Source: Rubrivirga marina (lineage in GTDB: Bacteria; Bacteroidota; Rhodothermia; Rhodothermales; Rubricoccaceae). From it: a stretch of DNA of 64,000 bases. Below the pieces are notes generated by a model. It made no database searches and had not been told where the DNA came from. It saw only the letters and a list, made by a program, of their open reading frames with translations. The translations under genes and the position numbers were made by a program. Location: assembly GCF_002283365.1 (NCBI RefSeq), contig NZ_MQWD01000001.1:1948944-2012943 (forward strand), in the 5' to 3' direction. Shown one piece after another: positions 25,195-32,344 of this stretch (positions are counted from its first letter, which is position 1; each line of letters opens with the position of its first letter).

Positions 25195-26475
25195 TCAGCG
25201 GGAGGGGATCAGGATCAGATCCTCCTGCGGTGGGACGAGCCACTCGGCGCCGTCGTCGGTGATGACGACCATCTCCTCGACCGAGATCGTCTTCGTGTCG
25301 TCGCCCTCCAGCGGCCACGCGTGGAAGCCGTCGAAGGCGAAGGTCATGCCGGGGCGGAGGACGTCGAGCTGACGGCCCGACGGCGTCCGGCCTTCCTGGC
25401 CACCGCCGAGGCTCGGGCCCGAGTCGTGCGCCCAGTAGCCGACGGGGTGGCCGGTGCTCCACATGACCGGGAGCGAGCCGTCCTCTCGCATCACGGCCCG
25501 CTGCGCGAGGTCCACATCGACGCCGCGCGCGCCGGGGCGCATGGCTTCGAACGCGGCGCGGCTCCCGCGCTTGGCGGCCTCCCAGCGCGCCAGCGCCTCG
25601 GCCGGCGGCTCGGTCTCGCCCGGCGCCAGCACGTAGGCGAACCGCTGGATGTCCGTCACCCACATGTCGCCGACGCGGATGCCGAAGTCGGTCTGAATGA
25701 AGTCGCCCGGCTGGATCACGCGGTCCGTCGGATGCGAGTGGCCCCGGTCGCGGCCGGAGTTGACGGCCGGGTTCTGGTCCGGCGCCCACCCGTCGCCGAC
25801 GCCGGCCTCGGCCATCCGGGCCTCCAGGAAGTCGGCGATGTCGCGGTCGGTCGTGACGCCGGGGACGGCCGCGGCGTAGGCCTCCTCCTGCCAGCGCGCC
25901 GTGAGGGCCGCCGCCTCGCGCATGATCTCGACCTCGGCGGGCGTCTTGACGGCGAGCCACTCCGAGATGAGCCGTTCGGCCGAGACGGTCCGGTCCATCC
26001 AGTCGCCGAGGCCGGCCTGCATCCGCTCGTACTGGGTGGAGGAGAGTCCGTCGGCGATCGGCGTCGAGCCCCGGTTGATGGCGACCGCCTCGGGCGCGTG
26101 CTCGTCGAAGAGGGCGACGACCGACGGCCAGACGCCGGCCCCGCGCTCGATCTCAATCACGCGGTCGTGGACGCCGAGCTCGCCGAGGGCCGTGGCCTCG
26201 CCGGCCGGCGACACGGCGATGGGGGAGAGGCCGTCGTCCGTCCGGAAGAAGAGGAAGGCCGCCTCACCGCCCGCGTTCTCACACCCGACGTGCCGGGCCA
26301 TCGGGTCGTTGTCGTTCTCGCGGCACAGGATGAGCCAGGCGTCGACCTCGGCGCGGTCCATGGCCTCGGGGAGGAGCCGGGCGATCCGTTCGGCGCGGAT
26401 CTCGGGCCACGCGCTGGTGGTGGGCTGGGCAAGGGCGGCCGGAACGAGGAGGACGGCGAGGAGGGCGGTGCGCAT
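25195..26475 (-). CDS. Exported M24-family (Xaa-Pro-type) metallopeptidase
   Basis: The 426-residue protein from ATG 26475 has a signal peptide ending LVPAALAQ. An N-terminal creatinase-like domain (about 20-180) is followed by the pita-bread M24 domain. Metal ligands are visible: two Asp in QTDFGIRVGDMWVTDIQRF, His in STGHPVGYWAHDSG and the last Glu in SVEEMVVITDDG. The usual glutamate of the GMxFxxEP motif is replaced by Asp in GMTFAFDGFHAW. The substitution is conservative, and the overall match to exported Xaa-Pro peptidases is good. It shares a 135-base divergent region with the acetyltransferase gene. Confidence 0.85.
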   Translation of the reverse strand: MRTALLAVLLVPAALAQPTTSAWPEIRAERIARLLPEAMDRAEVDAWLILCRENDNDPMARHVGCENAGGEAAFLFFRTDDGLSPIAVSPAGEATALGELGVHDRVIEIERGAGVWPSVVALFDEHAPEAVAINRGSTPIADGLSSTQYERMQAGLGDWMDRTVSAERLISEWLAVKTPAEVEIMREAAALTARWQEEAYAAAVPGVTTDRDIADFLEARMAEAGVGDGWAPDQNPAVNSGRDRGHSHPTDRVIQPGDFIQTDFGIRVGDMWVTDIQRFAYVLAPGETEPPAEALARWEAAKRGSRAAFEAMRPGARGVDVDLAQRAVMREDGSLPVMWSTGHPVGYWAHDSGPSLGGGQEGRTPSGRQLDVLRPGMTFAFDGFHAWPLEGDDTKTISVEEMVVITDDGAEWLVPPQEDLILIPSR

Positions 26476-26610
26476 CGGCGGAGAGAGGGGGCTGGGCCAA
26501 CCTACCCCCTTGCGTGTGGGGCACGCGCCGGCCGGAAGAGTCGGACGGATTGGCCGCGCTGGGGAATCGGATGAGTGCTGATACCTTCGCGCCTCCTCGT
26601 CCCCGCCGCC

Positions 26611-27060
26611 ATGACGATCCGCCCCGCCCGGCCCGACGACGCTGATCACCTGCTCGACATGTGGCTGGCGTCCGTCCGCGCCACCCACACGTTCCTTACG
26701 GAGGCCGACGTACAGGCGCTCTTGCCCGTCGTTCGCGACGAGGCGCTGCCCGCACTCGAGGTGTGGGTCCTGGTCGATGGGGGCGTCCCGATCGGGTTCG
26801 CCGGCCTCGATGGCGCCGCGCTGGAGGCGCTGTTCCTCCACCCGGAGCACGTCGGCCGGGGTGGCGGCCGGCGGCTCGTGGAGCACGCGCGAGCGCTCAA
26901 GGGGCCGCTTACGGTCGACGTCAACGAGCAGAACCCGAAGGCGCTCGCCTTCTACGAGGCCCTCGGGTTCGAGGTGGTGGGGCGGTCGGACACCGACAGC
27001 AGGGGGCGCCCGTTCCCGCTCCTCCACCTGCGGGAGGCCGGGGCCGGAGGCGACGGATGA
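26611..27060 (+). CDS. GNAT-family N-acetyltransferase (YjaB-like)
   Basis: The 149-residue protein is one GNAT domain. It starts TIRPARPDDADHLLDMWLAS, has the acetyl-CoA-binding loop LFLHPEHVGRGGGRRLVEHA (motif A, Q/RxxGxG/A-like) and the motif B segment VDVNEQNPKALAFYEALGFE followed by VVGRSDTDSRGRPFPLLHLR. This pattern is close to YjaB/PhnO-type enzymes, which use acetyl-CoA on small amines or protein N-termini; the acceptor is unknown. The frame stays open past an upstream TTG/GTG, but the ATG gives the canonical GNAT start. Confidence 0.87.
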   Translation: MTIRPARPDDADHLLDMWLASVRATHTFLTEADVQALLPVVRDEALPALEVWVLVDGGVPIGFAGLDGAALEALFLHPEHVGRGGGRRLVEHARALKGPLTVDVNEQNPKALAFYEALGFEVVGRSDTDSRGRPFPLLHLREAGAGGDG

Positions 27061-27153
27061 GCGCACGGCGTTCACCGGAGGTTCGGCGTCGGGCGGTTGC
27101 CGCCCGCGAGTGGCGGGTCTAGATTTGCCGCCCGGTCCGCCCGCAGGACCCAC

Positions 27154-27243
<90 letters not shown>

Positions 27244-27252
27244 ACGACGTCC

Positions 27253-27286
27253 CGCCCCGCTGGCGCCCGCCGCCAGCGGGGCGTTT
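27253..27286 (+). terminator. Rho-independent terminator of tRNA-Ser
   Basis: CGCCCCGCTGGCG pairs perfectly with CGCCAGCGGGGCG over a 5-base loop and is followed by TTTCTGT, starting 11 bases after the tRNA. Confidence 0.85.
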
Positions 27287-27313
27287 CTGTGTCCCCGACT
27301 CCCGGACTCTGCC

Positions 27314-27721
27314 ATGCCCCGCCCCGCCCGCCTCGTCGCCCTGATCGTCGCCGTCGCGGCCCTCGTCGCCCTCGCGCTGTGGGCGTTCGGCCGTGGGGAC
27401 GAGGGCGAAGCCGAGGAGCAGCAGGCCGCCGCGGACCCCGTCGCCGAGATGGAGGCGCTCAACGCGCAGGTCGAGGTCTCGGGCATCTCGCTGGGCGACG
27501 GCACGCTCTCGGCGACGCTGACCAACCGGTCGGGCGTGATGCTGGACCGCGCCGTCGCCCGGTTCGACCTGTTCAGCGGCGGCGAGTCGGTCGCCGACGC
27601 GTCCGTCTCGACGTTCGGCCTCGGCCCGGGGAACTCGGCTGAGGTCTCGACCGACCTGCCCGGGCCGGTGACGATCGACAGCGCGGCGGTCCGCGAGACG
27701 GTCGCGACGCCCGCCCCGTAG
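27314..27721 (+). CDS. Single-TM protein with a small beta domain (FxLYD-like)
   Basis: The 135-residue protein has one N-terminal membrane helix (LVALIVAVAALVALALWAFG), an acidic linker and a compact beta-sandwich at about residues 50-125 (VEVSGISLGDGTLSATLTNR; RFDLFSGGESVADASVSTFG). The pattern of a comparative 'LTN...G..L..A.V.F.LF..G' core resembles FxLYD or DUF3426-type domains that decorate the outer face of the inner membrane. The function is unknown. It follows the tRNA terminator by 27 bases and is convergent with the flavoprotein gene, 6 bases away. Confidence 0.7.
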   Translation: MPRPARLVALIVAVAALVALALWAFGRGDEGEAEEQQAAADPVAEMEALNAQVEVSGISLGDGTLSATLTNRSGVMLDRAVARFDLFSGGESVADASVSTFGLGPGNSAEVSTDLPGPVTIDSAAVRETVATPAP

Positions 27722-27727
27722 TCTACC

Positions 27728-28993
27728 CTACCCCGCCTCGGCGGACCGCTCGGCCGCTCCCGCGGCGGCGGCGAGGCCGGCGAGGCGGCCCGTCGCCCAG
27801 GCCCAGAAGAAGTTGTAGCCCCCGATTGGGCCGAACGCGTCGAGCACCTCGCCCGCGAAGTGGAGGCCCGCGTGGTGCCGGCTCTCCAGCGTCCGCGGGT
27901 CGACCTCGCCGAGGGCGACGCCGCCGCCCGTGACCTCGGCCTTCTTGTAGCCCTCGTCGCCGGTCCACGGCAGCGGATAGGAGGTCAGCGCGTCGAGGAG
28001 GCGGAGGCGCTCATCGCGGCGGAGGTCGGCGCGGTTCCGGTCGGCGGGGACGTCGGCGTCGGCGAGGAGGCGGTCGGCGAGGCGCGTGGGGAGCGTCTGG
28101 CGGAGGGCGGTGATCACGAGGCCCGGGCCGGGCGCGGTGAGCGCGGCCTCCCACGTCTCGGCGTCGTCGGGCGTCCAGGCGACGCGGACCTCGGGCGCCT
28201 CGCCGCGCGCCCGTCCGAGCGCCGTCAGGTGCGACACGTTGAGGACGGCCGGCCCGCTGTAGCCGCGGTGCGTGAAGAGGAACCCGCCCGACGTCTCGAA
28301 CGCGCCCTTCCCCAGCGGCACGCGGACGTGGGCGTCGGGGAGCGAGACGCCCGCGAGGTCGGCGTGCGGGGCCGGGTCGGCGAGGAGCGGAGCGAGGGCG
28401 GGGTACGTGGGCTCGACGCGGTGGCCCTGCCGTGCCGCCAGCCGGAGCCCGAACCCGTCGCTGCCGGTCTTCGGGACCGACAGGCCGCCGGTCGCCACGA
28501 CGACTGCCCGCGCCCGGACCGACTCGCCGCCGCGGACGTCGACGCGCCATCCGTCGCCGTCGGACTCGACCGCCGCCACGTCCGCGTCAAACCGGGTTTC
28601 GGCGCCGGCCTCGCGGACTGCCTCGACGAGCCCGTCGCGGACGTCGGTGGCGCGGTTGGAGACTGGGAACAGCTTGCCCGTCTCGGGCTCGAGGGCGAGA
28701 GGGATGCCGAGGTCGTCCTCGAAAAAGGACCGCTGCTCGGCGAGCGGCCACGACGCCAGGATCCGCCCCATGAGCCGGCGCGACGAGTCGGTGACGAACA
28801 CCCGCTCATCGACGACCGACGGGAGCACGTTGCACCGGCCGCCGCCCGAGACGACGATCTTCTTGCCGCCCTGTCTGGTCTTCTCGAGGAGGAGCAGGCG
28901 GGCCCCGGCGCGGGCCGCGAACGTGGCCGCCAGCAGGCCGGCCGCGCCCGCGCCGATCACGGCGACGTCGGTCGAGTCGGAGGCGGCGGGCAT
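27728..28993 (-). CDS. HI0933/BaiN-type FAD-dependent oxidoreductase
   Basis: The 421-residue protein from ATG 28993 is a flavoprotein of the HI0933/YhiN/BaiN family. It shows the FAD-binding GxGxxG motif in VAVIGAGAAGLLAATFAARA, the family signature GKKIVVSGGGRCNVL, the second nucleotide motif VVVATGGLSVPKTGSDGFG and the C-terminal FAGEVLDAFGPIGGYNFFWA. The Ser/Gly-rich GGRCN region is diagnostic. Members occur widely and mostly have no assigned reaction; the one characterised case acts on bile acid intermediates, which need not apply here. It is divergent from the lacI-type gene. The start excludes an upstream open stretch containing the LacI promoter. Confidence 0.88.
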   Translation of the reverse strand: MPAASDSTDVAVIGAGAAGLLAATFAARAGARLLLLEKTRQGGKKIVVSGGGRCNVLPSVVDERVFVTDSSRRLMGRILASWPLAEQRSFFEDDLGIPLALEPETGKLFPVSNRATDVRDGLVEAVREAGAETRFDADVAAVESDGDGWRVDVRGGESVRARAVVVATGGLSVPKTGSDGFGLRLAARQGHRVEPTYPALAPLLADPAPHADLAGVSLPDAHVRVPLGKGAFETSGGFLFTHRGYSGPAVLNVSHLTALGRARGEAPEVRVAWTPDDAETWEAALTAPGPGLVITALRQTLPTRLADRLLADADVPADRNRADLRRDERLRLLDALTSYPLPWTGDEGYKKAEVTGGGVALGEVDPRTLESRHHAGLHFAGEVLDAFGPIGGYNFFWAWATGRLAGLAAAAGAAERSAEAG

Positions 28994-29090
28994 TGGGCGG
29001 GGGCGTGGGGGAGGGGCCCGAACCCACGAGGCCCCGCGGCGATCCGCGCCCGTCGAGGGCGGGAATCGGAGGGCGGGACGGCGTCCGCCC

Positions 29091-29119
29091 TTGACAGCCC
29101 GGCCGGAAGGGCTTAGAAT
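29091..29119 (+). promoter_or_regulatory. Sigma-70-type promoter of the LacI-family gene (TTGACA-17-TAGAAT)
   Basis: TTGACA (29091-29096) and TAGAAT (29114-29119) are separated by exactly 17 bases. This is the clearest promoter in the window, directly followed by the operator palindrome. It drives the LacI gene and, if there is read-through, the glycan locus. Confidence 0.8.
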
Positions 29120-29124
29120 GGGAC

Positions 29125-29138
29125 TGTAACCGGTTACA
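29125..29138. promoter_or_regulatory. LacI-family operator TGTAACCGGTTACA
   Basis: A perfect 14-base palindrome with a central CpG, the typical shape of LacI/GalR operators, lies 5 bases downstream of the -10 hexamer and so covers the expected transcription start. Binding of the LacI protein encoded 66 bases downstream would block its own promoter. I noticed no second copy elsewhere in the window. Confidence 0.8.
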
Positions 29139-29204
29139 CCTGCGGTTGCAGCCTCTCTGGGCCGGCCGGCCCTTCTTTTTCCTCTCGTCTCGGTAGCGCT
29201 TCCA

Positions 29205-30206
29205 ATGGCCGTCACCATGCGCGACGTTGCTCGGCAGGCCGGGGTCTCGGTCGCCACGGTGTCCCGCGTGTTCAACGAGAGCGGGCCGGTCGGGGAGGAG
29301 ACCCGGCAGCGGATCATGCGGACGGCCGGCGCGCTCCGCTACGTCCCCAACGGGACGGCCCGGAGCCTGACCACCAACACCACCGAGACCGTCGGCGTGC
29401 TCCTCCCGAACCTCTACGGCGAGTTCTACTCGGAGGTGATCCGGGGCGTGGAGGGGGCCGTCCGGGCGCGGCGGTACCACACGCTCCTGTCGTCGGTCCA
29501 CGACGGCCCCGAGGAGCTCGTCGCCGCGCTCCGCACGCTCGTCGGCCGCGTCGACGGGCTCGTGGTGATGTCGCCCGACATCGCGGCCGACGTAATCGAG
29601 GCGAACCTGCCGGAGGGCCTGCCGGTCGTGCTCCTCGGCGCCGCCGTGCCCGGCCACGCGGCCGTGACGATCGACAACGAGGCGGGGGCCGCGGCCATGG
29701 TGGCCCACCTCGCCGGCCTCGGGCACCGCCGGATCGCCCACGTCGCCGGCGGCCCCGGCAACGCCGACGCCCAGGCCCGGCTCGCCGGCTACCGCCGCGC
29801 CGTCGCCGAGGCCGGCCTCGATGCCGACCCCGCGCTCGTGGTCGACGGCGACTTTACCGAGTCGTCGGGCCACGCCGCCGCGCGCGCGCTCCTCGACCTC
29901 TCCGACCGCCCGACGGCCGTGTTCGCGGCCAACGACTCGATGGCCATCGGCGCGCTCCGGGCCGTCCGCGAGGCCGGCCTCGACGTCCCCACCGACGTCG
30001 CCCTCGCCGGCTTCGACGACATCCCCGTGGCCGAATACGTCACGCCGGCCCTGACGTCGGTCCACGTGCCGATCCACGAGCTCGGCGCGCGGGCGGTCGA
30101 GGCCGTCCTCGACGCGATGCTCGACGGCCTCGACGGCGCGGCCGCCACGTCCACCACGCTCCCCACCCGTCTGGTCGTCCGCGAGTCCTGCGGCGCCGGC
30201 GGCTGA
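29205..30206 (+). CDS. LacI-family transcriptional regulator of the glycan locus
   Basis: The 333-residue protein has a LacI helix-turn-helix at residues about 4-25 (MRDVARQAGVSVATVSRVFN) with hinge helix TARSL. A periplasmic-binding-protein-like sensor domain fills the rest, with GVLLPNLYGEFYSEVIRGVE, HRRIAHVAGGPGN, AVFAANDSMAIGALRAV and DVALAGFDDIPVAEYVTPAL. Regulators of this type usually respond to a mono- or disaccharide released by the pathway they control. It starts the long co-directional locus (62 bases to the CBM9 protein), and its own promoter carries a perfect operator, implying autoregulation. The effector is unknown; glucose, sophorose or glucose-1-phosphate would fit the enzymes downstream. 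Confidence 0.92.
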   Translation: MAVTMRDVARQAGVSVATVSRVFNESGPVGEETRQRIMRTAGALRYVPNGTARSLTTNTTETVGVLLPNLYGEFYSEVIRGVEGAVRARRYHTLLSSVHDGPEELVAALRTLVGRVDGLVVMSPDIAADVIEANLPEGLPVVLLGAAVPGHAAVTIDNEAGAAAMVAHLAGLGHRRIAHVAGGPGNADAQARLAGYRRAVAEAGLDADPALVVDGDFTESSGHAAARALLDLSDRPTAVFAANDSMAIGALRAVREAGLDVPTDVALAGFDDIPVAEYVTPALTSVHVPIHELGARAVEAVLDAMLDGLDGAAATSTTLPTRLVVRESCGAGG

Positions 30207-30268
30207 CCCCGAACGTCCCCCCGACGCGGCCGCTCTGGCCGACCCCTCCTTCATTACCCCCAGCGTCC

Positions 30269-32224
30269 ATGCAACGCACTGCTACTCTCCTCGTGCTCGG
30301 CCTCCTGATGGCCGGGCCGGCGCTCGCCCAGCCCGACCGGGTCGGGCAGGACGTCGTCTGGGCCCGCGACATCGGGTCCGCTTCGATCACCCTCGACGGC
30401 ATGCTCAACGAACCCGAGTGGGCCTCCGCCGAGACGCTCCAGTTCCGGTGGAACGACCCGCTCGGGTTCCCGGGCAGCGGCCAGTTCTTCGAGACGAACC
30501 CGTTCGGCCTCACCGACCCGGCGGACCCGACGGACGCCACGATGTACTTCCTCCGCAAGGGGAACGACCTCTACATCGGGATGATGGCCCAGGACGAGTC
30601 CGTCGGCGGGGCCACGAGCCTCTGGAACTTCGACGGGATCATCATGGCCATGACCAACAAGGCCAACCGTCCGGACGACTTCTCGGAGCTCGACGACTAC
30701 AGCGGGTTCGGCGCCGTCCGCGCCGAGTTCTTCTACGCGTGGTTCCACCCGGCGGACACGACAGACACGGGCATGGTGGTCCCGGGGATCGACCCCCGCG
30801 GGTTCTCCAACTTCTTCGGCGTCGGGTTCGGTGACCCGATGGACGCGGAGCGGAACGAGGAGGCGTGGGATTACGCCACGACCGTCGACGGCGTCGCCAA
30901 CGACGACTTCAACGGCGGCTCCGAGTTCACGCCCGACAACGGGTACACGATGGAGATGCGGATCGCGCTCGACTCCCTCGGCTGGAGCCTCTCCGAGCCG
31001 ATGGCCCGCGTCCCGATCAGCCTCGCCGTCGAGGACGCCGACTACGGCTGGCCGCAGGACCCCGAGCAGTACGTCGCGACCCGGACGTGGTGGCAGAGCC
31101 GCTGGGGCAACAACTACAACGAGGGCGTGGCCTACGTGGCCGGCGACCCGAGCGTGACCGTCTCGTCGGGCCCGGCCCCGGCCTACACCGAGCCCGAGTT
31201 CACCGTCCCGAGCGGGCTGAACCTCCCGGAGGTGACCGTCGACGGCATGCTCGATGAGCCCGCCTGGGACGCCATCGACCCGCAGTTCCGCCTCCAGTAC
31301 CAGGCCGACGCCGACTTCCTGGACGCGAACCTGCCGGGCCCCGTGGCCCAGACGAACACGTTCTACTTCCACCCGGATGAGAACCCGGTCCTCGACCCGA
31401 CCATCGGGAACATCTCGATGTTCTACAAGGGCTCGCGGCTCTACATCGGGCTCGACACCGACGACCAGGCCATCAACGGGAGCGAGTCCGAGAACACGCG
31501 GGACGGCTTCCGCCTGATCATCCGGTCGCGGGACAGCACGATCGCCGGCCTCCAGTACGCCGCCGAGCACCTCCGCCTCGACTTCTCGATCGACTCGACG
31601 GGCGCCGTTCGGTTCACCAACGCCCCCGACGAACTCCTCGTGGACGGCGTGGTCGAGACCGGCGTCTCGTTCAAGGGGGCGTCGACGGTCGCCGACCCGA
31701 GCGACATCGACACGGGTTATCAGATGGAGGTCTCGATCGACCTCTCGGCGATCGGCTACGACGGCGACCTCGAGAGCGACGGCGCCCAGATCTACATCGC
31801 GCTGAACTACTTCGACGGCGACTCCCTCGAGGACGACGCCCAGAGCTACGGGACGCGCACGTGGATCGTCGGTGAGCGCGGCAACGGCGCGGCGATCTAC
31901 GGCTACCTCGACCCGGCGACGCTCGTCAACACGGCCGCCGAGGGCGCGCCGGGCGCCGACGTGCTCCAGATCGGTGCCACGTATCCGAACCCGTCGACGG
32001 GCCTGACGACGCTCCGCTACGAGCTGAGCCGGGCCGCCGAGGTCACCGTCGAGGTGTTCGACGTGCTCGGCCGCCGCGTCCAGCGGACGGACGGCGTCGC
32101 TCGCGCCGCGGGCGTCCATGAGGCCACGGTCGACGGCCGCGCGCTCAGCGCCGGCGCCTACGTCGTCCGCGTGAGCCTCGCGGACGGCACGACGGCGACG
32201 GGCCGGATGCTCATCGCTCGCTAG
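30269..32224 (+). CDS. T9SS-exported surface glycan-binding protein with two CBM9-like domains
   Basis: The 651-residue protein has a signal peptide (ending GPALAQ), two CBM9/DOMON-like beta-sandwich domains and a T9SS sorting domain. The repeats open with the same motif, SITLDGMLNEPEWASAE at about residue 38 and TVDGMLDEPAWDAIDP at about 322. Both continue with strands like DLYIGMMAQDES and RLYIGLDTDDQAI, typical of CBM9_1 carbohydrate binding. The C-terminal part (about 572-651: YPNPSTGLTTLRYELSRAAE, LGRRVQR, GAYVVRVSLADG) is a type A sorting domain. It probably captures glycan at the cell surface for the TonB receptor encoded next, doing the job SusD does in classical loci. The ligand is inferred. 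Confidence 0.85.
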   Translation: MQRTATLLVLGLLMAGPALAQPDRVGQDVVWARDIGSASITLDGMLNEPEWASAETLQFRWNDPLGFPGSGQFFETNPFGLTDPADPTDATMYFLRKGNDLYIGMMAQDESVGGATSLWNFDGIIMAMTNKANRPDDFSELDDYSGFGAVRAEFFYAWFHPADTTDTGMVVPGIDPRGFSNFFGVGFGDPMDAERNEEAWDYATTVDGVANDDFNGGSEFTPDNGYTMEMRIALDSLGWSLSEPMARVPISLAVEDADYGWPQDPEQYVATRTWWQSRWGNNYNEGVAYVAGDPSVTVSSGPAPAYTEPEFTVPSGLNLPEVTVDGMLDEPAWDAIDPQFRLQYQADADFLDANLPGPVAQTNTFYFHPDENPVLDPTIGNISMFYKGSRLYIGLDTDDQAINGSESENTRDGFRLIIRSRDSTIAGLQYAAEHLRLDFSIDSTGAVRFTNAPDELLVDGVVETGVSFKGASTVADPSDIDTGYQMEVSIDLSAIGYDGDLESDGAQIYIALNYFDGDSLEDDAQSYGTRTWIVGERGNGAAIYGYLDPATLVNTAAEGAPGADVLQIGATYPNPSTGLTTLRYELSRAAEVTVEVFDVLGRRVQRTDGVARAAGVHEATVDGRALSAGAYVVRVSLADGTTATGRMLIAR

Positions 32225-32231
32225 CCCCTCC

Positions 32232-32265
32232 AGGTGCGGACCGGCCTTCGGGCGGGCCCGCACCT
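32232..32265 (+). terminator. UUCG-capped hairpin after the CBM9 gene
   Basis: AGGTGCGG pairs with CCGCACCT, with an inner GGCC-TTCG-GGC(G)GG stem capped by a TTCG tetraloop, then CCGTTTG. It starts 7 bases after the stop. It may attenuate transcription into the TonB receptor or stabilise the upstream mRNA. Confidence 0.6.
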
Positions 32266-32272
32266 CCGTTTG

Positions 32273-32316
32273 CCCGAGGCGGGCCGAGCCGGACGCTCGG
32301 CCCGGCCCGCCTCGGG
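32273..32316. repeat. Nested CCCGAGGCGGG...CCCGCCTCGGG inverted repeat
   Basis: Arms of 11 bases enclose an inner CCGAGC/GCTCGG pair. This is a long hairpin of the CCGCCTCG family in inverted polarity, 28 bases before the TonB receptor start. Confidence 0.6.
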
Positions 32317-32344
32317 TCCTCGGGTCCTCGCCCTTCGGACTCCC

